This document shows positions 29,540 through 39,579 of a stretch of DNA of 64,000 nucleotides, piece by piece. How positions within the stretch are numbered: the stretch's first letter is position 1; every line of letters starts with the position of its first letter. Below the pieces are notes generated by a model that was not told the DNA's origin, ran no database searches, and was given only the letters and a program-made list of their open reading frames with translations. Made by a program: the position numbers and the translations under genes. The DNA lies in NCBI RefSeq assembly GCF_029167375.1, contig NZ_JARFTP010000001.1, forward strand, positions 186,001 through 250,000, read 5' to 3'. The DNA comes from Tsukamurella sp. 8F. GTDB lineage: Bacteria > Actinomycetota > Actinomycetes > Mycobacteriales > Mycobacteriaceae.

Positions 29540-30819
29540 ACGACGGCTGGCACACCCAGCGCGCCGAACCGACGCAGATCGGCTCCGAGGAGGGGCGCCC
29601 GCCCACGTCTCGGGCCGAACGTCGCCGCGAGAGGGAGAGGCAGGCGCGGGTCGCCCGTCGCCGTCGGTTCGTGTTCGTCGCGATCGTCGTGATCTTCCTG
29701 GTCGTCGTGGCCGCCGTTGCCTACCCGCTGCGGCACACGCTCGGTATCAGCAGGTTGTGGGGCGGCGACAGCGTGTCTGCGCAGGACTGGTCCTCGGGCT
29801 CGGAGGGCGCCGACGTCGTGGTACACGTGACCGGTTCCACCAACGGTGAATTCGCGCAGAACCTGGTCGACGCTGGAGTCGTGCGGTCGGTCGGCGCGTT
29901 CAACGAGGCCGCCACGGACAAGCCGATCTCGGCCGGCTACTACCTGATGCGTAAGCACATGTCGGCCCAGAACGCAGTGACTGTCCTCGTCGACCCGCAG
30001 CGCGCGCACCGCGTCGGGATGCTCAACGTTCCGCCGGGCGCGCAGCTCGACGACAAGCGCGGCATCGACAAGAAGACGACCCGTGGGATCTTCTCGATGA
30101 TCGCCGAGGCGACCCAGTACGAGGCGAACGGCAAGAAGCACGCGATCACGGTCAGCCAACTGGCCAAGGCCGCCTCGACGGCGACTCCCCAGGCGCTCGG
30201 GGTGCCGGATTGGGCGGCGGCCGCAGTCAAGGCCAAGACCGGCGATCACCGGCGCCTCGAGGGGCTCATCGCGCCCGGCATCTGGGACCAGGTCGACCCG
30301 GATGCGAGCCCCACCGCCATCCTTGCGGATCTCATCTCGAAGTCGGCGGCGAAGTACGAGGTGCAGGGCCTGCTCGACGTCGCGCCAGACGGGCCGGCCA
30401 AGCTGACTCCGTACCAGGCACTCGTCTCGGCGTCGGTGGTGGAGCGCGAGGTCAACAAGTCGGAGTACTACCCCAAAGTCGCCCGTGTCGTACTGAACCG
30501 CCTCGCCAAGAAGCAGCGACTGCAGATGGATTCGACGGTCAACTACACGGCGAGCGTCACCAACATCGACGTCGCCGGCGAGAACCTGTCCAAGGCGACC
30601 GACTGGAACACCTACGTCAAGTACGGGCTGCCTGCGACGCCGATCGGGGCCGTCGGGCAGGACGCGCTCGATGCGGTCGAGGATCCGGCGCCGGGCCCGT
30701 GGCTGTACTTCGTCACGATCGACAAGGACGGCACGACCCTGTTCACGGCCGACTACACGGAGCACGAGAAGAACCGGCAGAAGGCCTGCGATTCCAAGCT
30801 GCTGTCGACCGGCTGCTGA
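29536..30819 (+). CDS. mltG: Endolytic murein transglycosylase MltG
   Basis: The 427-residue protein cleaves nascent glycan strands to release or terminate peptidoglycan chains. A charged cytoplasmic stretch (1-33) is followed by one membrane helix (about 40-60, [20 protein letters not shown]). The outer LysM-like and YceG domains carry [18 protein letters not shown], with the catalytic Glu, and LQMDSTVNY. Both edges are coupled by 4-bp or 1-bp overlaps to ruvX and aroE. Confidence 0.94.
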   Translation: MNDGWHTQRAEPTQIGSEEGRPPTSRAERRRERERQARVARRRRFVFVAIVVIFLVVVAAVAYPLRHTLGISRLWGGDSVSAQDWSSGSEGADVVVHVTGSTNGEFAQNLVDAGVVRSVGAFNEAATDKPISAGYYLMRKHMSAQNAVTVLVDPQRAHRVGMLNVPPGAQLDDKRGIDKKTTRGIFSMIAEATQYEANGKKHAITVSQLAKAASTATPQALGVPDWAAAAVKAKTGDHRRLEGLIAPGIWDQVDPDASPTAILADLISKSAAKYEVQGLLDVAPDGPAKLTPYQALVSASVVEREVNKSEYYPKVARVVLNRLAKKQRLQMDSTVNYTASVTNIDVAGENLSKATDWNTYVKYGLPATPIGAVGQDALDAVEDPAPGPWLYFVTIDKDGTTLFTADYTEHEKNRQKACDSKLLSTGC

Positions 30820-31634
30820 TGCGCGCCGCCGTGCTCGGCACGCCCATCGCGCACTCCCTCTCGCCGGTTCTGCACGAGGCGGCTTTCGTGGCGCTCGGTC
30901 TGGACTGGACGTACGAACGGATCGAGTGCGACGCCGAGCGCCTGCCCGGTCTCGTCGCCGCAGCCGACGCGGACTGGGTGGGATTCTCGGTGACCATGCC
31001 CGGGAAGTTCGCCGCCCTCGCGACGGCCACCGAACGAACCGATCGTGCCGCTGCGGTGGGGTCGGCCAACACCCTCGTCCGCACTGGCGGAGGCTGGCTC
31101 GCGGACTGCACCGACATAGACGGGGCAGCCGCGATGCTGGATGAGGTCGGCGCGCCGGCTGCCGCGGGTACCGCTCTGGTCGTAGGCGCGGGCGGATCCG
31201 CGCTGCCGACCATCGCCGCGCTCGCGGAACGAGGCTGCGCCCGGGTCACCGTCGCCTCCCGATCGCGTGAGCGTGCCGACGGTGCACTGAGATGCGCCGC
31301 GGCGTTCGGCGTCGAAGCCACATGGGTCGCGCTCGATCCGACCGACCTCGTCCGCGTGGGCGAGGTGGACGTCGTGTGTTCGACGGTGCCGGCCGTCGCC
31401 CTCGCAGGCGAGCTCGCATCCGTACTCGCGGGTCTGGCGCCTGCCGTCACGGATGCGATCTACGAGCCGTGGCCGACGCCGCTCGCGGCTGCCGCCGGTG
31501 TGCGGGGCGCGGCCGTCGTCGGGGGGCTGACGATGCTCCTGCACCAGGCGTTCCGGCAGTCCGAGCTGTTCACAGGCCGTCCCGCGCCTCGCGCGGAGAT
31601 GGCCGCGGCGCTCGCGGCGGCGCGCTCGGCCTAG
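30819..31634 (+). CDS. aroE: Shikimate dehydrogenase
   Basis: The 271-residue enzyme reduces 3-dehydroshikimate to shikimate with NADPH in aromatic amino acid synthesis. The substrate site is AHSLSPVLHEAAF and GFSVTMPGKFAAL, whose Lys is catalytic. CTDIDGAAAML carries the partner Asp. The NADP loop is VVGAGGSALPTIAAL and VASRSRERA. The ATG at 30819 overlaps the last base of mltG. Equivalent to Rv2552c. Confidence 0.95.
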   Translation: MRAAVLGTPIAHSLSPVLHEAAFVALGLDWTYERIECDAERLPGLVAAADADWVGFSVTMPGKFAALATATERTDRAAAVGSANTLVRTGGGWLADCTDIDGAAAMLDEVGAPAAAGTALVVGAGGSALPTIAALAERGCARVTVASRSRERADGALRCAAAFGVEATWVALDPTDLVRVGEVDVVCSTVPAVALAGELASVLAGLAPAVTDAIYEPWPTPLAAAAGVRGAAVVGGLTMLLHQAFRQSELFTGRPAPRAEMAAALAAARSA

Positions 31635-31697
31635 CGACGCTGCGGGCATCCGTCGCGGCGCGCCGAACCTGTCGGTGCTCCGGGGGATGCTCCCGGC

Positions 31698-32117
31698 ATG
31701 GAACTCGTCGTCCTGCTGATCGCTGTGCCGTGGGCGCTGGCCGCCGCGTCGATCGACGTGCGGACGCGCCGCCTTCCGAATGTCCTGACGGTGCCCGCAT
31801 GCCTATTGGCCACGACGGCGGCCTGTGTGGGTGCGGCGGCGGGCGAGTGGGAGCCGTTGGTCGGCGCGGCTGCGTGGTGCGGCGTCTATCTCGTGGGTTT
31901 CGTCTGCGGCGGTATCGGGGCGGGCGACGTCAAACTCGCCGTCCCGTTGGGAGCGGCGGTGGGCTGGGTGGCCGGGCCGACGGGTGTGTGCATCGCCGTA
32001 GTGCTCGCGCAAGTGTGCTCGCTCGTGGCGGCGGCATCGGCCCGCAGCCGTGCGAGCCCGCACGGCGCGGCGATGCTCTTAGCCGCGTATGCGGTGTGCG
32101 TCGCGACTATCTGGTGA
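31698..32117 (+). CDS. Short prepilin peptidase-type (A24) membrane protease
   Basis: The 139-residue polytopic protein has the two catalytic aspartates of A24 peptidases, SIDVRTRRLPNVLT and GIGAGDVKLAVPLG. It lacks the N-terminal methylase domain of full-size PilD, as in Rv2551c, which also follows aroE. Four to five hydrophobic segments cover most of the chain. It probably processes the prepilins of Flp/Tad-type pili, but no pilus genes are in the window. Confidence 0.88.
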   Translation: MELVVLLIAVPWALAAASIDVRTRRLPNVLTVPACLLATTAACVGAAAGEWEPLVGAAAWCGVYLVGFVCGGIGAGDVKLAVPLGAAVGWVAGPTGVCIAVVLAQVCSLVAAASARSRASPHGAAMLLAAYAVCVATIW

Positions 32118-32217
32118 CCGACCGATTCCGACGGCTTCGATTTGTGTTCGTGAATTTCAGCACAGAGTGGTCGGGTATCGTGGCGTCGGCACGCCGAAGC
32201 GGATGGAGAACACGACG

Positions 32218-34398
32218 ATGCGCAACCAGGGGTGGTTCAGCGCTTTCGCGCTCCTGGTGCTGGTGCCGCTGGTGGGTATCGCCGTCTTCGCGCAGGTGAT
32301 GGATAACGACCCGTTGGCCGAGGCGCTCGCAGTGATCACCTCCGCCGTCGCGGGCTCGGCAGTGCTGATAGCAGGCATACGTCTCGGTGAGTCGGCGGTC
32401 GTCACCCCGCTCGCCGTCGGCCTGCTGTCGACCGCCGTGATCCAGACGATCGACCACTACAGCCCACACGACTCGGTGACGACGCCGGCGCTCGAGGTCG
32501 CGGTTCTGTGCGCGCACTCGATCGTCGCGTTCGGCGTGATGCGTTGGCTTCGTGCGCACGGGCTGAGTGATCAGCGGTCCTGGCCGCTTCTGCTGCTGCC
32601 CGTGGTATTCGTCCCGCTGGTGTGGGGCGGTTCCATGTTGTGGCTGGGAGCCGGTGTCGCGCATCTGCACGACCCCCGCGTCGCGGCGGTGCTCTGCGTG
32701 AGCGTCGACGCGGCGATCCTCGTGACGGTCATGCAGGTCTCTCTGGTGACCGCCCGGCACAACCGGGCTTTCAACTTCATGTGTTACGGGTTCGCCGTGA
32801 ACGTGGCGGCCGGCGTGGCGCTCGTGATGGGCGCATGGGGTGGGCATCCCATGCCGACCCTGTACCGCTCGCTCGTCGTGATCGCATTGGCGTTGTTCGC
32901 CGCCGCGGCCGTGCACCCCGACTTCGCGCGACACGCTCCGCCCGACGCGATGCAGGTGCGTCGTGGCGCGTACCAGGTGGTCGAGATAGCCACGGTCGGC
33001 GTGGCAGTCGCCATAGCGCCCGGGTTCGGTGGCGCCCGCGGCGAACTGGGTGCGACGCTGCGGATGTTGGTAGTGGCGGGCCTCGTCGCATTGATACTCA
33101 CGCGCACCGACCGTGCACTGCGCGACCTCGAGCGCGAGGCCGCCGCCGCGCGGTACGACGGCACACACGATGCCCTCACCGGCCTGCCGAACCGGACCCG
33201 GCTCGCCGAGGTCATGGCCGCCGAGAAGAACTCGCGGAGCGTGCTCTATCTCGGTGTCGACGGCCTGCGAACCGTTGCGGACAGTTTCGGCCGCGGGGTC
33301 GGCGACCGGGCGCTGGTCGAGGTCGCCCGGAGAGTGCAGCAGGTCGTCGGGTCGCAGGGGAGTACGTACCGTGTCGGCGGCGAGGACTTCGTGATCGTGA
33401 CGGACATGCGGGCCGCGGTCGCGGCGGCCCTCGGGGAACATCTGGTCACCTCGGTGTCGGAGCCGTTCCGGATCGGCGACGCGCGGATCGCGCTCACCGC
33501 GCATGTCGGTGTCGGTCAGGCGAGCGATGGCACGGTCCCCGTCGACGTGGTGCGTGAGGCCGACGCCGCGATGCAGAGCGCGCGTGCCGACGGGGCGCAG
33601 CCCGTCGTGGTCTTCGACGAGCGGCTGAGGGCCGAGGCGCTGGACCGGCTCGAGCTGACGGCCGGGCTGCGCGAAGCGGTCGCGAACGGGTCGTTCGAAC
33701 TGAACTACCAACCGATCGTCTCCAACACCACGGGCCGTGTGGTGGCCTACGAGGCGCTGCTGCGCTGGCACCGCGAAGGCGATGTCGTCAACCCCGAGGA
33801 GTTCATGGAGGTCGCCGAGAGCTCGGGGCTGATCGTGGAGATCGGTGACTGGGTGCTGGATGCCGCGCTGTCCGAGATCGGCCGTCACCGGCGGTCGGGT
33901 GGTCGATCGGCGGTCTCGGTAAATCTGTCGGCACGGCAGTTGCAGGACCCGGGCCTTGCGGAGCGGGTGGATCGCGCGCTCGCGCGGCACGGCGTGCCTC
34001 CGTCGGCGCTGTGGATCGAGCTCACCGAGACCGCGCTCATCGCGGACACCGACAACGCGGCTCGGGTGCTGTCGGACCTGGCCGACCTCGGGGTCCGGGT
34101 CAGCCTCGACGACTTCGGCGTCGGATACTCGGCGCTCAACCACCTGAGTCAGTTCCCGATCAGCGTCGTCAAGATCGACAAGTCGTTCGTGCGGGCGCTC
34201 GGCGATGACGACGGTTATAAGCGTCAGGTCGTCGTCAGCGCGATCGTGGCGATGTGCCGCAGCCTCGGCATCGAGACGGTCGCCGAGGGCATCGAGGACG
34301 CCTCGCTGGCGACCCGCGTGCGCGACCTGGGCTGCACGTACTCGCAGGGCTGGTTCCACGGGCGTCCAGAGCCCTTCACCGCCGCGTTCGCGGGCTGA
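32218..34398 (+). CDS. Membrane GGDEF/EAL protein, probably a c-di-GMP phosphodiesterase
   Basis: The product is about 726 residues. Seven to eight membrane segments fill the first 290 or so; a GGDEF domain (about 310-460, DALTGLPNRTRL) and an EAL domain (about 475-725) follow. The cyclase signature reads GGEDF instead of GGDEF/GGEEF, so synthesis is doubtful. The EAL site looks intact: YEALLRW, NLSARQL, ELTETALI, DDFGVGYSALNHL, KIDKSFV and AEGIED. The likely activity is hydrolysis of c-di-GMP. The ATG at 32218 has GGAG 8 nt upstream; an in-frame ATG at 32203 is the alternative. Confidence 0.9.
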   Translation: MRNQGWFSAFALLVLVPLVGIAVFAQVMDNDPLAEALAVITSAVAGSAVLIAGIRLGESAVVTPLAVGLLSTAVIQTIDHYSPHDSVTTPALEVAVLCAHSIVAFGVMRWLRAHGLSDQRSWPLLLLPVVFVPLVWGGSMLWLGAGVAHLHDPRVAAVLCVSVDAAILVTVMQVSLVTARHNRAFNFMCYGFAVNVAAGVALVMGAWGGHPMPTLYRSLVVIALALFAAAAVHPDFARHAPPDAMQVRRGAYQVVEIATVGVAVAIAPGFGGARGELGATLRMLVVAGLVALILTRTDRALRDLEREAAAARYDGTHDALTGLPNRTRLAEVMAAEKNSRSVLYLGVDGLRTVADSFGRGVGDRALVEVARRVQQVVGSQGSTYRVGGEDFVIVTDMRAAVAAALGEHLVTSVSEPFRIGDARIALTAHVGVGQASDGTVPVDVVREADAAMQSARADGAQPVVVFDERLRAEALDRLELTAGLREAVANGSFELNYQPIVSNTTGRVVAYEALLRWHREGDVVNPEEFMEVAESSGLIVEIGDWVLDAALSEIGRHRRSGGRSAVSVNLSARQLQDPGLAERVDRALARHGVPPSALWIELTETALIADTDNAARVLSDLADLGVRVSLDDFGVGYSALNHLSQFPISVVKIDKSFVRALGDDDGYKRQVVVSAIVAMCRSLGIETVAEGIEDASLATRVRDLGCTYSQGWFHGRPEPFTAAFAG

Positions 34399-34467
34399 CC
34401 CGGTCCGGGCCGGGAGCACTATCGGCCGGACGCGGACAAGGCCTCGGCACGTGGGACCATGTTCGGC

Positions 34468-35805
34468 ATGACCACCGACGTCTCGAACTCCAGGTCCGCA
34501 CCGCCCGGCGACACCGCTGTGCCGAGCATTGCGGACATCGAGGCGGCACGGGCACGTCTCGACGGCGTGGTAACGACCACCCCGCTGCAGTACGTCGAGC
34601 GGCTGTCTGAGCTCACCGGTGCGAAGGTGTACATCAAGCGCGAGGACCTGCAGGTGGTGCGCTCGTACAAGATCCGCGGCGCGTATAACCTGATGGCGCA
34701 GCTCGACGACGAGGAGAAGGCCGCGGGGGTGGTCGCCGCGTCGGCCGGTAACCATGCGCAGGGGGTGGCGTTCGCGTGCCGTGCGATGGGCGTCCAGGGC
34801 CGCATCTACGTACCCACGACGACGCCGAAGCAGAAGCGGGACCGGATCCGTGCCCACGGCGCAGGCTTCGTCGAGCTGATCGCGACGGGGGAGACCTACG
34901 ACGCTGCCGCGGCAGCGGCACAGGAGGATGTCGCGCGCACCGGCGCGACATGGGTGCATGCGTTCGACGACGCCCGGACGACGGCGGGCCAGGGAACCAT
35001 CGCGATGGAGATCGTCGACCAGCTCGGCGGCGCTCCCGACGTCACCGTGGTGCCCGTGGGCGGGGGCGGATGCTTCGCGGGGATCTCCCGCTACCTACGC
35101 CACGTGTCCGACGAGGCCGCGCTCGTGGGCGTCGAGCCGGGGGGCGCGCCGTCGATGGTCGAGGCACTCGCGGCGGGCGGGCCGGTGGATCTACGCACCA
35201 TCGACCCGTTCGTCGACGGCGCCGCGGTCAAGCGGATCGGCAGGATCGGCTACGACGCAGCGGTCGACGCGGGCGCCCGGGTGTGGGACGGCAAACGGCC
35301 GTCTCGTGTCGAGCCCGGCATCACTGCGATCGTGGAGGTGGACGAGGGGTCCGTCTGCACCACGATGCTCGACCTCTACCAGAACGAGGGAGTCATCGCG
35401 GAGCCGGCGGGAGCGCTCTCGGTCGCCGCGCTCGAGCAGCTGGATCTGGTGCCCGGGTCGACCGTCGTCTGCCTGCTCTCGGGCGGCAACAACGATGTAT
35501 CGCGCTACAACGAGGTGATCGAGCGATCCCTCGTGCATCAGGGGCTCAAGCACTACTTCCTCGTCGCCTTCCCGCAGGAGCCGGGCGCGCTGCGCCGCTT
35601 CCTCGACGAGGTCCTCGGCCCCGACGACGACGTGACGCTGTTCGAGTACGTGAAGCGCAACAACCGGGACACCGGAGAGGCGCTCGTGGGCGTCGAGCTC
35701 GGGCATGCCGACGATCTCTCGGCGCTGCTCGACCGGATGGACGACTCGCGACTGCACTGCGAGCGCCTCGAGCCGGGCTCGCCGGCGTACCGCTACCTGA
35801 CCTGA
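34468..35805 (+). CDS. ilvA: Threonine ammonia-lyase (threonine dehydratase)
   Basis: PLP enzyme that turns threonine into 2-oxobutanoate, the first step to isoleucine. The 445-residue chain has the PLP lysine in VVRSYKIRGAYN, the phosphate loop VPVGGGGCFAGI, and ASAGNHAQGVAFA. A C-terminal ACT-like regulatory domain (about 345-445, FLVAFPQEPGALRRF) suggests the short, single-regulatory-domain form. An in-frame ATG lies at 34459. Its end overlaps the convergent membrane-protein gene by 13 bp. In M. tuberculosis ilvA (Rv1559) likewise lies close to the treZ cluster. Confidence 0.95.
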   Translation: MTTDVSNSRSAPPGDTAVPSIADIEAARARLDGVVTTTPLQYVERLSELTGAKVYIKREDLQVVRSYKIRGAYNLMAQLDDEEKAAGVVAASAGNHAQGVAFACRAMGVQGRIYVPTTTPKQKRDRIRAHGAGFVELIATGETYDAAAAAAQEDVARTGATWVHAFDDARTTAGQGTIAMEIVDQLGGAPDVTVVPVGGGGCFAGISRYLRHVSDEAALVGVEPGGAPSMVEALAAGGPVDLRTIDPFVDGAAVKRIGRIGYDAAVDAGARVWDGKRPSRVEPGITAIVEVDEGSVCTTMLDLYQNEGVIAEPAGALSVAALEQLDLVPGSTVVCLLSGGNNDVSRYNEVIERSLVHQGLKHYFLVAFPQEPGALRRFLDEVLGPDDDVTLFEYVKRNNRDTGEALVGVELGHADDLSALLDRMDDSRLHCERLEPGSPAYRYLT

Positions 35806-36296
35806 ACGGGCGCTGCCGGCTGCTGATGCGCGGCCACGCGGCGCCGCAGGAATACGGCCTGCGCACCGAGGGCGATGGCGAGGTACAGCATCAGGGTCAC
35901 GCCCGCGAGTCCTCCCCGCCCGTGGTCGCCGAACGCGAGCGGCACGACGGCGTCGATTGCGATGTGGGCACCGATCGCGATGAGCCACAGGGCGACAGTC
36001 GCCGCCGTCCCGCGGCGCATGAGCGTGCCGTCCGGAGTGCGATACACGCGCAGCGATGCCGCACGCGGGTACGCCAGTGCCAGCGCGACGGCGAGGCCGA
36101 GTACGGCGGCGCACACCTCTCCGACCGACGGCGCCCCTCCGTGCCCGAGGTATTCGAGGATCTGGACGACGCCTATCGCACCGAGGACGATCGGAAGTTT
36201 GAGGAGGTCGTCGCCGATGGGACGGGGCCTCGTCTGTCGGTAGAGGACGAAGCACACGACGGCCAGAGCGACGAGAGCGGTTGTTATCGCGTTCAT
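35793..36296 (-). CDS. Hypothetical four-helix membrane protein
   Basis: The 167-residue protein has about five hydrophobic segments: 4-20, 37-53, 60-80, 100-120 and 135-153. RQTRPRPI follows the first helix. It resembles small CcdC/DUF1453-type membrane proteins in length and layout, but no motif decides. It converges on ilvA, overlapping it by 13 bp. Function is unknown. Confidence 0.75.
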   Translation of the reverse strand: MNAITTALVALAVVCFVLYRQTRPRPIGDDLLKLPIVLGAIGVVQILEYLGHGGAPSVGEVCAAVLGLAVALALAYPRAASLRVYRTPDGTLMRRGTAATVALWLIAIGAHIAIDAVVPLAFGDHGRGGLAGVTLMLYLAIALGAQAVFLRRRVAAHQQPAAPVQVR

Positions 36297-36360
36297 GCGT
36301 TCAGACTCGCCGTGCGCGCGCGATTCCGGATCGACCCGCGGGTGGAGCTCCGGGTGGAGA

Positions 36361-37389
36361 TCAGGCCGCGGCCGCCTCGGCGATGAGTTCGAGGCTGCGA
36401 ATGCGCTCGGCGCGTCCGGGGATCATCCCCGACACCATGAGCTCGTCGGCCTCGGTCCGCTCGATCAGTTCGGCGAGTTCAGCGCGCACGGTCTCTCGCG
36501 ATCCGACGATCCACGCGGACGACGACGGTGCCACCGCGGACTCCTGTAGCTCGGTCAGCGGTGCGGCGGCCGCTTCGTCGAAGGTGGGCAGTCGGCCGGG
36601 GCTGCCTGTGCGCAGCCGCGCCATCGCCAGCTTGGCGGGCGCGGCGACGCGCCGCGCCTTCTCGTCCGTTTCGGCGGCGACGACGGTGACCGTCAACATC
36701 GCGCGCGGCGCATCGAGGGTTCCAGTGAGAGAGGGATCATCCTGCTGTGCAGCGGGTTTGAAGTTCTCGCGATATGTCCGAAGGGCAGGCATCGTCTGCT
36801 GCGGCGCAAAGTGCCGGGCGAACGCGAAGGGCAGACCGAGCAGGGCCGCGAGTTGCGCGCTGAACGTCGACGAGCCGAGGAGCCAGACCTCGGGTGTCGC
36901 CCCGATGCCGGGCGTCGCAGTGATGGCGGCGTACGGGTGGTCCGCCGGGAATGCGTCGGCGAAGAACGCGCGCAGATGGGCGAGCGCCTGCGGGAAGTCC
37001 TCGACCTTCTCCTGCACGTTGCCGCCGCGCAGCGCGTGGGCCGTGAGCTGATCGGTGCCGGGTGCGCGACCGATGCCGAGGTCGACGCGCCCCGGGAACA
37101 TGGCGTCGAGCGTGCCGAACTGCTCGGCGACGACGAGGGGTTGGTGATTGGGCAGCATGACGCCGCCCGAGCCCACGCGGATCGACTCGGTGGCCGCAGC
37201 GATCCGGCCGATGAGAACAGCGGGGGCGGCGCTCGCGATGCCCGGCATCGAGTGATGCTCGGCGACCCAGAACCGGTGGTAGCCGAGCCGCTCGGCGGCC
37301 TGGGCCACGGCGACCGTGTCCTCGAGAGCTTCGCCGACGGTGGCGTCGGCCGAGACGGGCGCGAGGTCCAGAACGGAGATTGTGGTCAC
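36361..37389 (-). CDS. LLM-class (luciferase-like) flavin oxidoreductase
   Basis: The 342-residue luciferase-like monooxygenase binds flavin or F420. It starts [19 protein letters not shown] and has [53 protein letters not shown] and [14 protein letters not shown]. These identify the alkanal monooxygenase alpha-like subgroup (MsnO8 type). The GTG at 37389 is preferred to a GTG 21 bp upstream because CAGG lies in front. It follows the TetR gene by 40 bp on the same strand and is probably in its operon. The substrate is unknown. Confidence 0.9.
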   Translation of the reverse strand: MTTISVLDLAPVSADATVGEALEDTVAVAQAAERLGYHRFWVAEHHSMPGIASAAPAVLIGRIAAATESIRVGSGGVMLPNHQPLVVAEQFGTLDAMFPGRVDLGIGRAPGTDQLTAHALRGGNVQEKVEDFPQALAHLRAFFADAFPADHPYAAITATPGIGATPEVWLLGSSTFSAQLAALLGLPFAFARHFAPQQTMPALRTYRENFKPAAQQDDPSLTGTLDAPRAMLTVTVVAAETDEKARRVAAPAKLAMARLRTGSPGRLPTFDEAAAAPLTELQESAVAPSSSAWIVGSRETVRAELAELIERTEADELMVSGMIPGRAERIRSLELIAEAAAA

Positions 37390-37429
37390 GGCACCTGCAA
37401 CGTTGGACACGTATCTGATCTTCCCGTCG

Positions 37430-37960
37430 CTACGCCCGCCCCGTCGTATCCTCCTCGGGGTCGAGCAGACGGGCAACGACCTGCTTGTACAGGTCGGGCT
37501 CCGGCATGGGGAGTCCCAGCATCGCGGCCAGTAGCAGCCCGTCACCGACGAGCCGCACCGTCTCGGCGGTGACAGGGTCCGGTACCTCTGACCGGATCGC
37601 GTCGTCCCATTGCCGATTGAGGTGGCAGACCGCGGCGTGCACTTCGTCGTCGCGGCGATCGGCGGTTCGCAGGGCGGCGGCGATGGACGTGAGCATCTGC
37701 GCTTCGCGGGCCTCGTCACCCTCGGGCGCAGCGAGATACCAGCGGGCGACGGAGTCCCCGATGTCGGCGTTCCAGCGCTGGCTGAGCCGGTCCACGACGC
37801 CGAGGAGCAGCGCGTCCTTCGATTTGAAGTGGTAAAGCAACCCGCCCTTGCTGACTCCGGCCTCGGCTGCCACGGCGTCGAGGGTGAGGGAGGCGGTGCC
37901 GGCGCCGAGCAGGATCTGCTCGGTCGCGTCGAGGAGTCGGTCGCGGGTATCGGTGGCCAT
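37430..37960 (-). CDS. TetR regulator of the DHA2 exporter
   Basis: The 176-residue TetR repressor starts [18 protein letters not shown]. The helix-turn-helix is [23 protein letters not shown] helical ligand domain with a TetR_C-like end follows. Two adjacent ATGs exist (37963 and 37960). It is divergent from the drug exporter gene, and two identical 18-bp elements lie in the shared promoter region, so it probably represses the exporter, itself and the downstream luciferase-like oxidoreductase. Confidence 0.9.
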   Translation of the reverse strand: MATDTRDRLLDATEQILLGAGTASLTLDAVAAEAGVSKGGLLYHFKSKDALLLGVVDRLSQRWNADIGDSVARWYLAAPEGDEAREAQMLTSIAAALRTADRRDDEVHAAVCHLNRQWDDAIRSEVPDPVTAETVRLVGDGLLLAAMLGLPMPEPDLYKQVVARLLDPEEDTTGRA

Positions 37961-37977
37961 CATCACCACCGTAGCAG

Positions 37978-38022
37978 CTGTACCGGCTGGACGGTGCACT
38001 GCTACTGTACCGGCTGGACGGT
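37978..38022. promoter_or_regulatory. Two direct 18-bp operator repeats between TetR and exporter
   Basis: CTGTACCGGCTGGACGGT occurs at 37978-37995 and again, identical, at 38005-38022, a 27-bp period. Each copy contains the inverted half-sites ACCG-N6-CGGT, as expected for a TetR-family dimer. The region lies between the divergent regulator (start 37960) and the exporter (start 38066). Confidence 0.75.
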
Positions 38023-38065
38023 TAAGTAAATCGTCTCTGGCAAGGCTCGGAAGGACTGTGACACG

Positions 38066-39574
38066 ATGACCACCCTCGACTCTCTCCGCAGGACGGCGGC
38101 ATCTCGCGCCGGATGGCGTGACTGGGGTGCCCTGGTGGTGTTGTCGGCTGCAGTGTTCCTGGTCTCGATGGACGCGACGGTCCTCGACATCGCGGTCCCG
38201 CACATGACGCAGGCTCTCGACCCGTCTGCCACGCAGTTGCTGTGGATCGTGGACGTCTACTCGTTCGTCCTCGCGGCGCTGCTCATCACCGCGGGCAACC
38301 TCGGCGACCGTATCGGCCGCCGTCGAATCCTGTTGATCGGTGCCGTCGGCTTCGCGGCCGCCTCGTTGATCGCGGGTATGTCGGTATCGCCCGAGATGCT
38401 GATCGCGGCGCGTGTCGTCCAGGGCATCGCGGGCGCGACGCTCATGCCGGCGACTCTGGCGCTGATCCGTTCCACGTTCGCAGACGCGACGCAGCGCACG
38501 CTCGCGATCGGCGTCTGGTCGGCGATGGCCGCCGGCGGTGCGGCGGCCGGTCCGGTGATCGGCGGCTGGCTGCTCGAGCACTTCTTCTGGGGCTCGGTGT
38601 TCGTCGTCAACGTCCCCGTCGCGGCGCTCATCGTCGCGCTCGGCCCCGTACTGGTGCGCGAGAGCCGTGACCCTGCGCCCGGGCGACTCGACCCTGCGTC
38701 GGTCGCCCTGAGCGTCCTCGCTCTGCTTCCCCTGATCTACGCGATCAAAGAGACTGCGGCGCACGGCTTCTCGTGGATCGATTCGGTAGCTGCCGTGGCG
38801 GGGGTGGTTGCAGGCTTCGCGTTCGTGCGGCGCCAGCGTCAGCTCGCCGTGCCCCTGATCGACGTGGGGCTGTTCGGGCGGCCGGCGTTCACCGTCGCCG
38901 TCCTGACGAACCTGATCGCGGTGTTCGCAGTGGCGGGTCTGCTCTACTTCGGATCGCAGTACCTGCAGGTGGTGCACGGCTTCGGCGCGCTGCAGTCCGG
39001 GCTGGTCATCCTGCCTGCGATGTTCGCGAACGGCGCGGCCGCGCTGGCCGCGGCGCCGCTGCAGCGCAGGTTCTCGGTGCGAACCGTCCTGCTGGGCGCG
39101 CTGTTCCTACAGGTCGCCGGCGCCGTGGCCATGGTCGGTGTGGGCGGTGGCGTCGCAGCGTTCGTCGTGGCAGAGACGCTCATCGGCGTGGGTGCCGGCG
39201 CCGTGCTCACCGTGACGTCTGCGCTCGTGTTGTCCGCGGTACCCGAGGACCGGGCGGGGGCGGCGTCGGCCGTGACCGAGACCGCATACGAGGCCGGTCA
39301 CGCGCTCGGCGTGGCGATCCTCGGATCGGTCGCCACCGCGGTGTTCCGCGCGGGCGTCGACCTGCGTGACCTGCCCGCGGAACTGGCCGAGCGTGCACGA
39401 GAGACGATCGGGGCGGCGATGCAAGTCGGTGCGGGGCTCGGTGGCGGTGCCGGTGCACGCGTGATGTCCACGGCGACGGAGTCTTTCGTCAGCGGGATGC
39501 ACGTTGCCGCCGGGCTGTCCGGCGCCGCCTCGTTGCTGTGTGCCCTGCTCGCGATGCGCCTGCTGAAGAAGTAG
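38066..39574 (+). CDS. DHA2 family multidrug efflux MFS transporter
   Basis: The 502-residue protein has about 14 membrane helices (EmrB/QacA type) and exports drugs or lipophilic compounds using the proton gradient. WIVDVYSFVLAAL, GNLGDRIGRRRILLIG (motif A) and GPVIGGWLLEHFFW (motif C-like) are visible, with SMDATVLDIAVPHM in the first helix. The ATG at 38066 is 43 bp after the second operator repeat. It is controlled most likely by the divergent TetR. Confidence 0.93.
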   Translation: MTTLDSLRRTAASRAGWRDWGALVVLSAAVFLVSMDATVLDIAVPHMTQALDPSATQLLWIVDVYSFVLAALLITAGNLGDRIGRRRILLIGAVGFAAASLIAGMSVSPEMLIAARVVQGIAGATLMPATLALIRSTFADATQRTLAIGVWSAMAAGGAAAGPVIGGWLLEHFFWGSVFVVNVPVAALIVALGPVLVRESRDPAPGRLDPASVALSVLALLPLIYAIKETAAHGFSWIDSVAAVAGVVAGFAFVRRQRQLAVPLIDVGLFGRPAFTVAVLTNLIAVFAVAGLLYFGSQYLQVVHGFGALQSGLVILPAMFANGAAALAAAPLQRRFSVRTVLLGALFLQVAGAVAMVGVGGGVAAFVVAETLIGVGAGAVLTVTSALVLSAVPEDRAGAASAVTETAYEAGHALGVAILGSVATAVFRAGVDLRDLPAELAERARETIGAAMQVGAGLGGGAGARVMSTATESFVSGMHVAAGLSGAASLLCALLAMRLLKK

Positions 39575-39579
39575 CCCGT

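Noticed and set aside
27729-30765. Long minus-strand frames opposite alaS, ruvX and mltG
   Set aside because: Arg/Ala-rich shadows; the plus-strand genes are strongly supported and tightly coupled.
32107-34959. 950-codon minus-strand frame opposite the GGDEF/EAL gene
   Set aside because: Runs through two confident plus-strand genes and has antisense composition (Arg, His, Asp), no domain.
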